DNA of 21,274 bases, taken from Holdemanella sp. MSK.7.32 (lineage in GTDB: Bacteria > Bacillota_I > Bacilli_A > Erysipelotrichales > Erysipelotrichaceae). A program made the position numbers and the translations under genes. The stretch spans positions 1-21,274 of the forward strand of contig NZ_JANFYN010000040.1 in the NCBI RefSeq assembly GCF_024460475.1. Reading direction: 5' to 3'. Positions 1-7,477 of this stretch are shown here, piece after piece. Under the pieces are notes generated by a model. It was not told the origin of the DNA. It did not search any database and saw only the letters and a list, made by a program, of their open reading frames with translations. Each line of letters begins with the position of its first letter. Position 1 is the stretch's first letter.

Positions 1-236
1 GGATTATGTGGACTTCTGTAGCATATTGCATGGACTTCAGATAGCGGAATACTCACTTTTTAACTTCTTTTTCTTCTATGTACTTAAAAAAGTTTTCCAA
101 CATTCTATCACCAATAAGATTATGCCATATATGTTATAAATTATCCAATCATTACACGTTTATTGTATCTTTTCATACTAGACTCATACGTTCAAGTTTG
201 ATGAAATAATCAAAAACAACAAATAAATCATTAGAC
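1..236. other. Left-edge stretch without a recognised gene
   Basis: No recognised gene. A plus-strand frame is open from the left edge to a TAA at 137-139 (45 codons, rich in Phe and Tyr). It could be the tail of a gene entering from the left, or chance, since I recognise no family. Near the edge an imperfect direct repeat, TGGACTTCTG and TGGACTTCAG, lies at 9-18 and 31-40. Bases 140-236 are plain A+T-rich sequence with nothing I can identify. Confidence 0.3.
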
Positions 237-282
237 AAAAAAAAGCGAGTCACACCACAAATAAAGTGGTGAATATGACCCG
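237..282 (-). terminator. Intrinsic terminator ending the polysaccharide locus
   Basis: Read on the minus strand, the right arm (266-282) and the left arm (246-258) pair through CACCAC/GTGGTG and then GGGTCA/TGACTC, with a small internal bulge. An uninterrupted run of eight T follows (237-244). This is a strong rho-independent terminator about 107 bases after the last gene of unit 2. On the plus strand the hairpin is followed by TTTT, so it might also work in that direction. Confidence 0.85.
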
Positions 283-389
283 TTTTAATAAATTCATAAA
301 TTTAAGAATTCTAAACTTGAAACAGAAACCTAACAATAATTTGCAGCCAGTATCTTCACATAAACCTACACCATTTTAGAATGGACTAA
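283..389 (-). other. 3' untranslated stretch of unit 2
   Basis: Non-coding sequence between the last stop codon and the terminator. It holds two small near-palindromes, CCATT/AATGG around 374-387 and one centred on GAATTC near 306-311. I see no open frame with a credible start and no known RNA motif. Confidence 0.3.
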
Positions 390-1661
390 TCATTTACTTT
401 TCTTAAAAAGTAAAGGTTTATGATTAAACGCCATAACCAATACACAAATCATTTGAAGATAGTACGTGTTGATAAATGTACGATAAGATGATGCGAATAT
501 TGATGCAGACAATCCTAAAATAAAACGAGCTGCTAGAGAAGCTAAGAAAATAATTCCAACAAAGAAAAATTTTTCTTTATCTAACGTTCTATATAGACAA
601 TAAAGGACTGCTAATACAAACATGAATGAACATAGTAAATACAAAATCAATGTAGGTCCAAGAACAATTTCAGGTATATTTCCTGTATACATTTGAATTA
701 TAGTAGTAACACGCGCTAAAACAGGCAAATTAATACCTAATCGATTCAACAAAATGAATGCAACTAACGCTAAGTATATCGCAAATAAGATCCATGAAAT
801 TATTTTAGCAATTTTGTCATTCTTTCTATACGCGCAAATGACAATTGAAAACAAAAATGCGAATATAATGACCAAAGGCTTTGTAATCATAATTGAGAAA
901 GTTGAAGCAACACCTAAAACAACTTTATCTATAAAAGTAAATTTAGCAAATTCAGGATAGAATGTTTTAGTCTCAGATATTTTACGTAGTTCATTTCCCG
1001 GACATAATCCATGGAACGCTAACATCATTAATGCAAGTGCACATGACAGAATTAAGAATCTATTTATTTTCTTCTCCTTGAAATATGTATAAATAATTAA
1101 AACAAAAGTAAAGCCGAATATTAAAGCACATAGCTGTTCTTGATTTACTGCATAAATATAGGCTGGAAAAAATACAACCTTTTGAAACATACTTAGCTTT
1201 TCATGAATACATGATTTGCAAATCAAATACAGACAATATAATCCTAAACCTAGTGGCCAAGAATAATTGATCATCGTTGCATACCAACCAGCGGAACCAA
1301 AATATTTGATTGGAAACGTAATATATAAAACAAACAATAAAATTAAAGCCTTTTCGTTCTTTTCTGTATTCGTAATTCGAATAGAACTGTAATACATTAA
1401 AACAAACATGCAAGAATTTATAACCATGAATACAATTCTAGGCAGCTTTAACATTGTCACTAATACAGATTCAATTACCAATCGACTTGTCCAACTCGTA
1501 TATCTAAATGATAGATAATCAAGCAAATTCATTTTTCCATATTCAGTAAACCATCCATCATCACCAATCGAATAATTCATAAAAAAATGTTCACAAAATA
1601 TAATCAAAAATATCAGAGCACAAAAAAATACAAACTTATTATTTTTTATTTTTTCAACCAT
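390..1661 (-). CDS. Polytopic membrane protein, putative GT-C glycosyltransferase (paralogue of the gene at 4178-5404)
   Basis: The 423 residues are mostly hydrophobic, with roughly ten or more membrane segments. Near residue 33 is GDD, followed by TSWTSR (55-60). PGNELR lies at about 221-226 in a loop, and YRTF comes near the C-terminus. The same landmarks in the same order (GDD, WGGR, PGNQVR, LRVF) occur in the 408-residue protein at 4178-5404, so the two are paralogues. An acidic motif in the first external loop suits a GT-C enzyme that takes sugars from polyprenyl phosphate outside the membrane; I associate this pattern with DUF6056/GtrII-like families, but this was not searched. The ATG is preceded by AGGAG with a 7-base gap and lies 3 bases after the previous stop. 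It is the last gene before the terminator. Exact sugar and acceptor are unknown. Confidence 0.75.
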   Translation of the reverse strand: MVEKIKNNKFVFFCALIFLIIFCEHFFMNYSIGDDGWFTEYGKMNLLDYLSFRYTSWTSRLVIESVLVTMLKLPRIVFMVINSCMFVLMYYSSIRITNTEKNEKALILLFVLYITFPIKYFGSAGWYATMINYSWPLGLGLYCLYLICKSCIHEKLSMFQKVVFFPAYIYAVNQEQLCALIFGFTFVLIIYTYFKEKKINRFLILSCALALMMLAFHGLCPGNELRKISETKTFYPEFAKFTFIDKVVLGVASTFSIMITKPLVIIFAFLFSIVICAYRKNDKIAKIISWILFAIYLALVAFILLNRLGINLPVLARVTTIIQMYTGNIPEIVLGPTLILYLLCSFMFVLAVLYCLYRTLDKEKFFFVGIIFLASLAARFILGLSASIFASSYRTFINTYYLQMICVLVMAFNHKPLLFKKSK

Positions 1662-1664
1662 TCC

Positions 1665-3182
1665 CTATCTCCTCTCATATAAATAATAATCATAATCCAT
1701 GCCTTCAAAGATTTGAGCATGATGCTTAATGCACTTATAATTCTTATTTAAATCTTCTAAATCTTTTCGGTATCCCCTATTACCAAAATATTCTCGAATA
1801 ACAACATACTTAACTTTTTTAGATTTAATATAATCATTTTGGCTATCCATAATTATCGGATATCTTTCATAGTCAACATTTTGCCTCATAAAATACTTTA
1901 CATTTGGCAAAATATCAGAAGCTGTATAAAAACCACCATCTAAATTATCATAATTTAACAATGTCTTGTCATCACTTTTAGAAATGATTTGATCAAATAC
2001 ATATTGTGCATAATAATCCTTTTTAATCGGCATATATTCTAAATTTGTAGAAGCATGTACATTTTGAACCGTTAATAATGCTACAAAGCATAACATAACT
2101 CCATAATACAATTTTTTTATTTTATTATTTTTCAATAACAATTCAAATAATTTTAATATTCCAATTAAACCGAAAATAATATAAATTTGAAAATCTAAAT
2201 AATAATAGAAAAATGCATTCCCCCCAAAAAACACGCCTAAAACTAAAAACGCATATGATAATATCGTGAATAAAACAAACCATACATTTCGATAGATCCA
2301 TGTACATAAAATACAGGCAAATCCAATATATGTTAAATATTTAATATCGTAATTATAATTTAATTCACTATAACATGCCCAAAGCATATTGTGAATTCTT
2401 TCCCTTAACGAAAGTATAGTCGTGTATGAATTCATATTGAACATAAAATAAGATTCAATAAAATCTTTAAAGGCTCCATGAATCATGAAATATATTGAAA
2501 ATACAGCCAATGGCAAAAACATACCAACTAAAAAAACTACACATGCTATAAAAGCCTCTTTTATTTTCTTTTTTGAAAGCAGAAAGAAAAATGCAAGTGC
2601 CATCCATATAAACCAAAATGCAATCAAATTAAATTTCATTAGTGTAACTAATCCTGCATTTAAACCTGTTAAGAAGATCAGTTTATATTGATATTGCATC
2701 GACTCCTCATTTAGCAACTCATAAAATGAATAAATACTATATGCAAAGAACGGTAAACAAAATTCTTCACAACTACCGCCTTGTACAAATGATTTACTAC
2801 TGCATACTACAGGTATAAACAAGAAGCAAACTATCAGAGAATTAAAACGACTTAAAAATTTATTTGAAAACTTGAAAATATAAAAGCAAGTAATCGCCAT
2901 GGATATCACTTCAAGAACAAAAATACCATGAAGTGTTTTATTACTTAATAAATACCCAACGCCATAAATCAAATACAATAATGGTCCTTTTTGCTCAAAT
3001 AAGTCTTTGTATGGCACTAAACCATTCACCATACCTTTTCCCATAGTAAAAAAAGCATTACCATCTACCCAATCATTAAATGAATAAAGCCAAGAGTTCT
3101 TTGTACAAAACAATAAACTACAGAAAGACACCAGAATTAATAATACGAATAATTGAACATTAAATTTTCTTTCATTAGTCAT
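1665..3182 (-). CDS. Polytopic GT-C type glycosyltransferase (GT39/ArnT-like)
   Basis: This 505-residue protein has about ten to twelve membrane segments and a soluble C-terminal tail from about residue 375. After the first helix, the segment around 36-71 reads NDWVDG, then GLVPYKDLFEQKGPLLY. That is the usual pattern of dolichyl/polyprenyl-phosphate-sugar-dependent transferases, with an acidic residue in the first external loop and a 'G-PY-D-KGP' stretch. It probably moves a sugar from an undecaprenyl-phosphate donor onto the exported glycan or another surface acceptor. Its ATG lies inside the end of the GtrB-type gene (8-base overlap), which suggests translational coupling and that the GtrB product makes its donor. 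It differs from the two related polytopic proteins in this unit. Specificity cannot be read from the sequence. Confidence 0.75.
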   Translation of the reverse strand: MTNERKFNVQLFVLLILVSFCSLLFCTKNSWLYSFNDWVDGNAFFTMGKGMVNGLVPYKDLFEQKGPLLYLIYGVGYLLSNKTLHGIFVLEVISMAITCFYIFKFSNKFLSRFNSLIVCFLFIPVVCSSKSFVQGGSCEEFCLPFFAYSIYSFYELLNEESMQYQYKLIFLTGLNAGLVTLMKFNLIAFWFIWMALAFFFLLSKKKIKEAFIACVVFLVGMFLPLAVFSIYFMIHGAFKDFIESYFMFNMNSYTTILSLRERIHNMLWACYSELNYNYDIKYLTYIGFACILCTWIYRNVWFVLFTILSYAFLVLGVFFGGNAFFYYYLDFQIYIIFGLIGILKLFELLLKNNKIKKLYYGVMLCFVALLTVQNVHASTNLEYMPIKKDYYAQYVFDQIISKSDDKTLLNYDNLDGGFYTASDILPNVKYFMRQNVDYERYPIIMDSQNDYIKSKKVKYVVIREYFGNRGYRKDLEDLNKNYKCIKHHAQIFEGMDYDYYLYERR

Positions 3183-4110
3183 TTATATTTGATTCCTTTT
3201 CAATATATACAGGTCTTTTCTTTGTTTCCAAATATGTCTTAGATAAATATTGTCCAAGAATCCCAATACATAATAATTGGATTCCTCCTATTAAAGTAAT
3301 AATACATACTAATGAAGGCCATCCAGAAACTGGATCTCCATAAATCAAAGTACGTACGATAATTACAATGATCATAATAAACGCAACCATTGAAAATAAA
3401 ACACCAAAAATAGAAGCTAATTGTAGTGGTCCAACACTAAATGCTGTAATACCCTCTAAAGAATATTTAAACAATTTCCAAAATGACCACTTTGTTTCGC
3501 CAGCAACACGCTCAACGTTTTCAAATTCAATCCATTTTGTTTTGAATCCAATCCATCCAAAAATACCTTTTGAGAAACGATTATATTCAGACATAGATAA
3601 AATTGCATCTACCATTTGTCTAGTCATCAATCTATAATCACGTGCACCATCTACAATATCTGCATCTGAAATACGATTTATGATTCGATAGAACATACGA
3701 GCAAAGAAAGAACGAATTGGAGGTTCTCCTTTTCTTGTTACTCTTCGTGTAGCTGCACTATCATATCCTTCTTTAACAATTGCATCATACATTTCAGGTA
3801 ATAAATATGGAGGATCTTGTAAATCCGCATCCATTAATACAGCATAATCCCCTTTGCAATTTTTAAATCCAGCATACATTGCTGCTTCTTTTCCAAAGTT
3901 TCGAGAAAAAGATACATATTTTACACGATCATCATTAGCCGCAAAACCCTTAATTATTTCTAATGTTTTATCTTTAGATCCATCATTTACAAAAAGAAAT
4001 TCAAAATCTACCTCTTTCATTTTATCTGCAGTTTTTACAATTTCATCATAAAAATATGGCAATGCCTGTTCTTCATTAAAACAAGACACAATTACACTAA
4101 TTAAACTCAT
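3175..4110 (-). CDS. GtrB-type polyprenyl-phosphate glycosyltransferase (GT2)
   Basis: This 311-residue protein has an N-terminal GT-A domain and two C-terminal membrane helices (about 230-295), the layout of GtrB/YkcC/CsbB proteins. Visible motifs are VSCFNEE (8-14), VNDGSKDKT (41-49) and MDADLQDPP (93-101), with the DxD that binds metal and nucleotide sugar, then DYRLM and KWSFWKLFKYS before the helices. The family transfers a sugar, often glucose or GlcNAc, from a nucleotide donor to undecaprenyl phosphate at the inner face. With the GtrA-family protein and the GT-C proteins of this operon it makes a three-part decoration system. I chose the ATG at 4110. A GTG four codons upstream (4122) is in frame, but the GGGTGG site lies across it and serves 4110 better. 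Confidence 0.88.
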   Translation of the reverse strand: MSLISVIVSCFNEEQALPYFYDEIVKTADKMKEVDFEFLFVNDGSKDKTLEIIKGFAANDDRVKYVSFSRNFGKEAAMYAGFKNCKGDYAVLMDADLQDPPYLLPEMYDAIVKEGYDSAATRRVTRKGEPPIRSFFARMFYRIINRISDADIVDGARDYRLMTRQMVDAILSMSEYNRFSKGIFGWIGFKTKWIEFENVERVAGETKWSFWKLFKYSLEGITAFSVGPLQLASIFGVLFSMVAFIMIIVIIVRTLIYGDPVSGWPSLVCIITLIGGIQLLCIGILGQYLSKTYLETKKRPVYIEKESNIND

Positions 4111-4177
4111 TTTAAATACCACCCTTTTTTATTCTTTAACAATTATATACGCTTCAACATATAAAATCCAAACTTTT

Positions 4178-5404
4178 TTACTCTACGCACTTTACTAAGA
4201 AGCTAAATACCATACAATCTAACAATATTAATAAGACGTAACATACAAAGAAAACACGTAATCCGCTCGCGTAAATTGTTGGACTCATCCCCATGACAAT
4301 TCCAGCACAAAATGTTGCCAACCATAACAAGCTTGATATAATAGCTAGATTCATATCATTTTTTAAAAGATAGAATAAGAACCAACTTGAATATAATATC
4401 CAAAACCATATCATTCCAATTGTTAATAATGTTCGAATCGAATATATTTGCCACACAACTTCATCTGCTAAATTATAAACAAGATGATAGTTGATAAAAG
4501 TAATAACACACAGGAACAAGTATGATAACATCAATCGTTTATCTTTCTTGTATGCAATCCATCCCATATATAGAAACAAAATGGCGAAATAAACAAATCC
4601 ATTCTGTATTAACACTTTCATTGTATGAATCAATCCAACTACAATTTTATCAAATAAATTGTATGTATCAAAAGTCTGATACCAACATATAAGTTCTGCA
4701 TCATAACGAACTTGATTTCCCGGAGCCATAAACATGACAACACAATTTATAAAACCAAAAATAAACAAAGTTACAAGTCCTTTAGATACAGATTTCTTTT
4801 GAACAAATTCTATAAATAAACAAATTATAGCCATACAAATAAAAACAGCTGCTGTCTGTTCTGCATAGCAACACAAAAATACCGATAAATAAGATAATAT
4901 ATATCCGAATTTAGAAATCTTTACTTCTTTTATATCGGCTATAAATGGATAAAGACTCATAACTAACATTGCGCATGGCAATAAATAATTGAAAGATCCT
5001 GTAATCCATATTGCACCATCATTGAAGGTTGGTTGTGGCATAAATATAAATAAGATTATTTGAAATGTTATTAATAAAAATAAAGATTTATCATTTATAT
5101 TCTTATTAAATGCTTTGGCAATTTTAACTGTATAGACAGTATTTACAGTCATTATAACTGTATTAAAAAATCTCCAAAGCTTTACTGAATGATATAAAAA
5201 CATTATATCTAATAATTGTAATGGGACACGTCCACCCCATTTGCAATAAAACTCTTTACACCATTGAAAAACACTTCTGCCATCTAAATTGTGTATATAT
5301 ACTAAATCATCGCCATATAGAACAGCACTGCAACTAATATAATAAAAATACAAAATCCCTAACAATAATGGTACATAAGGAAATAACTTATTCATCTTTT
5401 TCAT
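4178..5404 (-). CDS. Polytopic membrane protein, putative GT-C glycosyltransferase
   Basis: These 408 residues contain about ten membrane segments. GDD at 31-33 follows the first helix, WGGR lies at 56-59, a conserved-looking GAIWITGSFNY at 130-140, AEQ at about 181-183, and PGNQVR at 228-233. All of these have counterparts in the 423-residue protein at 390-1661, so they probably arose by duplication. A GT-C role, adding a lipid-carried sugar outside the membrane, is inferred from the topology, the acidic loop and the neighbouring GtrA- and GtrB-type genes. The start overlaps the stop of the upstream gene in an ATGA junction (5401-5404), so the two are likely translationally coupled and may work together. 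The acceptor is unknown. Confidence 0.72.
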   Translation of the reverse strand: MKKMNKLFPYVPLLLGILYFYYISCSAVLYGDDLVYIHNLDGRSVFQWCKEFYCKWGGRVPLQLLDIMFLYHSVKLWRFFNTVIMTVNTVYTVKIAKAFNKNINDKSLFLLITFQIILFIFMPQPTFNDGAIWITGSFNYLLPCAMLVMSLYPFIADIKEVKISKFGYILSYLSVFLCCYAEQTAAVFICMAIICLFIEFVQKKSVSKGLVTLFIFGFINCVVMFMAPGNQVRYDAELICWYQTFDTYNLFDKIVVGLIHTMKVLIQNGFVYFAILFLYMGWIAYKKDKRLMLSYLFLCVITFINYHLVYNLADEVVWQIYSIRTLLTIGMIWFWILYSSWFLFYLLKNDMNLAIISSLLWLATFCAGIVMGMSPTIYASGLRVFFVCYVLLILLDCMVFSFLVKCVE

Positions 5405-5904
5405 ATGTGTATCTCCTGATTCAAATATACAAGATAATTATGGTTCTCTCGATCTGTAAATAAAACGCCTAATCTAAAATCTTTATTTGAATATTTGTTT
5501 GGAATATAAGCGACGAATCCATCTCCATTTGATGACAATGCATTGACTTCCTCATTGGTTGCAACAAAACTTTTATTGTATGTTTTACACTTATATACAG
5601 TATTATTATCCTCATCAATCAAAACCAATGAATACTTTTTATATAAGTTTACGCCTGGCCCATTAACCCAGTTATTAAAAGAATATTTTATACGACTATC
5701 TTTTGCTGCTCCATATACCATGTACACACCATTGTCATGTGTGATGTTATCTATATAAGCCTGAGCTTTCTTGCTTTTAATAATCTCAACCTCACTTAAT
5801 GACAATTTTGACACTTTTCTAGTTGTAACCATATATAAAGCCATAAAGCAGAATGTTATAACTAAACATAAAACAGTACCTTTATATAATAATTTATGAC
5901 TCAT
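5401..5904 (-). CDS. Small membrane-anchored protein with an extracytoplasmic beta-rich domain
   Basis: A 167-residue protein I cannot assign to a named family. Residues 8-27 form one membrane helix; no lipobox cysteine context is apparent, so it is probably a signal anchor. Residues 35-167 would lie outside and look beta-stranded. Around 60-150 the order is VYMVYGAA, KYSLVLIDED, DGFVAYIP and FRLGVLF. That order of strands resembles the 'GW ... R-D ... GF' module in the large glycosyltransferase and the ABC ATPase of this locus, although the Trp and Arg-x-Asp marks are missing, so homology is only suspected. AGGAG lies 6 bases before the ATG. The end overlaps the next gene by ATGA, which points to a role with that polytopic transferase, perhaps in acceptor binding. 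Confidence 0.65.
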   Translation of the reverse strand: MSHKLLYKGTVLCLVITFCFMALYMVTTRKVSKLSLSEVEIIKSKKAQAYIDNITHDNGVYMVYGAAKDSRIKYSFNNWVNGPGVNLYKKYSLVLIDEDNNTVYKCKTYNKSFVATNEEVNALSSNGDGFVAYIPNKYSNKDFRLGVLFTDRENHNYLVYLNQEIHI

Positions 5905-5922
5905 CTATTTCTCCTAAAATTA

Positions 5923-6315
5923 TTATTTAAATACTACAAGCTTACTTAAAACATAATTAGATACAACTACAACCACATTTGCTAACACTTTACTTACAAC
6001 TCCATTAACGCATAACATGGATACTAATAACCACATTAAAACCATGTCCAAAGCACCTGTTGCTAATCTAGAAGCAAAAAACTTAGTCATTTCTTCTACT
6101 ATAGAATTCGATTTGCTTTCGAACACATATTTTCTATTTGTTACATATGCAAATAACACTGATAAAAACCATGCCACACAATTTGAAATCAAATATTGAA
6201 CATGTAACATATCGGCAAACACGAAATAAACTACAATATTTACAATTGTTGTTAATACACCAAACACTAAATAATTAATGACTTCTTTATATTTAATATA
6301 TAACTCTTTTACCAT
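5923..6315 (-). CDS. GtrA-family membrane protein (putative flippase for polyprenyl-phosphate sugar)
   Basis: This 130-residue protein has four predicted membrane helices (about 13-31, 40-58, 80-100 and 106-125). It carries the family pattern TNRKYVF after helix 2 and a closing SNYVLSKLVVF. GtrA proteins are thought to move undecaprenyl-phosphate sugars across the membrane or help their use there, between a GtrB-type synthase and an outward-facing GT-C enzyme. Both partners are encoded downstream in this operon. I chose the ATG at 6315: GAGAGG stands 7 bases before it, while the longer in-frame version starts with TTG and would overlap the upstream gene. It begins 13 bases after the MerR-methyltransferase stop codon. 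Confidence 0.85.
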   Translation of the reverse strand: MVKELYIKYKEVINYLVFGVLTTIVNIVVYFVFADMLHVQYLISNCVAWFLSVLFAYVTNRKYVFESKSNSIVEEMTKFFASRLATGALDMVLMWLLVSMLCVNGVVSKVLANVVVVVSNYVLSKLVVFK

Positions 6316-6328
6316 AACCTTACCTCTC

Positions 6329-7474
6329 TCATTTAGCACACACAAACAATCCAGCTTGCTTTGTCACTATAATTTTACCATTATTCTTTAACAATTCTTC
6401 AATATATTCATTGAACTCATTAAGTCTAGGGCCCAAGATTTCGTTTTGGTTTCCATGACAAGACATAATATAATCAATCAACGGTTTTGATTCTGTTATT
6501 TCTAATGAGTCTTGATAAACAATTCTTTGAACATTGAAGAAGTATTCCTTTAATATACTTTCACCATTTTCTAATCCAAAAATATCATACAAACTATGAT
6601 TTGATAGATTAATTCTAGAATCAAAGTTCTGTACGATTTCCGTGATTTCTTTCATATGATTCTTTCCATATGTACTACAGTATAGAATTCCGTTTGGTTT
6701 TAATACCCTACTTATTTCTTTTAAGCCAAGATTTAAATCATTCAAATAGAATAGAACATGATTAGCTATAATAGAATCAAAGTACTCATCTTTAAAAGGA
6801 ATCTTTTCAGCATCTGCCACAATACAGTTAAAATCAGAACCTAATTTATTTCTTACTTCTTCAACCATACCTTCACTAATATCCGATAAAAAGATTTCTC
6901 GATTTCTTAAATCAATTCTATTTTCTTGCCACAATTTACCATTACCACAACCAAGTTCTAATAGTCTATTGACTCTTGAAAAATCAATTTGATTGAATAA
7001 CCAATTAAACCAACCCTGCTTATTTGTAGAATACTTTTCATGAAGATTAATCCGATCATTTAAGTTCTTCGCATTCTTATATTGTTCAATAATATTCGTT
7101 TCCTCATTTGATAATTGAACTAAAGATAGAATCATATTCCAACTTAAATCCGGCGTTTGACTTGCTCTTTTTAAAGCATCCTTTAATGATTGTAAATGAC
7201 TAATCTTATCTTCGATCAAATCAATCTGTAAATCAAAGCTTTCTTTTAAGTTCGTATTATCCATAACCATAGGAAAGATTTCTTCAATACTAAACCCCAA
7301 GTGTTTTAAAGATAAAATCTTCTGTAACTTTAATAGATCCAAATCACTATATTGACGATACCCATTTTCCATAACAAAAGAGGGTTTTAATAACCCTATT
7401 TTGTCATAATATCGAATTGTTCTTTCACTCACATTCGCCAGTTTTGCGAACTGTCCTGTTTTATAATAGTTCAT
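6329..7474 (-). CDS. MerR-type DNA-binding domain fused to a SAM-dependent methyltransferase
   Basis: This 381-residue protein has two parts. Residues 4-70 are a MerR winged helix, with the order TGQFAKLANVSERTIRYYDK, GYRQYSD and LGFSIEEI. A helical linker at 75-105 resembles the MerR dimerisation coil. Residues 145-290 are a class I methyltransferase: LLELGCGNG (171-179) is the SAM-binding loop, D198 the likely ribose-binding acid, DAEKIPF (221-227) a further motif, and LKPNGIL (258-264) the post-core strand. Residues 300-381 are an uncharacterised tail. It may sense a ligand and regulate transcription, methylate a small molecule or glycan, or both. It starts only 3 bases after the stop of the large glycosyltransferase with no clear ribosome binding site, so expression is likely coupled to that gene. 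MerR-methyltransferase fusions exist in Firmicutes, to my knowledge with unclear function. Confidence 0.85.
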   Translation of the reverse strand: MNYYKTGQFAKLANVSERTIRYYDKIGLLKPSFVMENGYRQYSDLDLLKLQKILSLKHLGFSIEEIFPMVMDNTNLKESFDLQIDLIEDKISHLQSLKDALKRASQTPDLSWNMILSLVQLSNEETNIIEQYKNAKNLNDRINLHEKYSTNKQGWFNWLFNQIDFSRVNRLLELGCGNGKLWQENRIDLRNREIFLSDISEGMVEEVRNKLGSDFNCIVADAEKIPFKDEYFDSIIANHVLFYLNDLNLGLKEISRVLKPNGILYCSTYGKNHMKEITEIVQNFDSRINLSNHSLYDIFGLENGESILKEYFFNVQRIVYQDSLEITESKPLIDYIMSCHGNQNEILGPRLNEFNEYIEELLKNNGKIIVTKQAGLFVCAK

Positions 7475-7477
7475 AAA

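Noticed and set aside
6315..6345. Longer N-terminus for the GtrA-family protein
   Set aside because: The upstream codon is TTG inside the methyltransferase gene, while the ATG at 6315 has GAGAGG at good distance.
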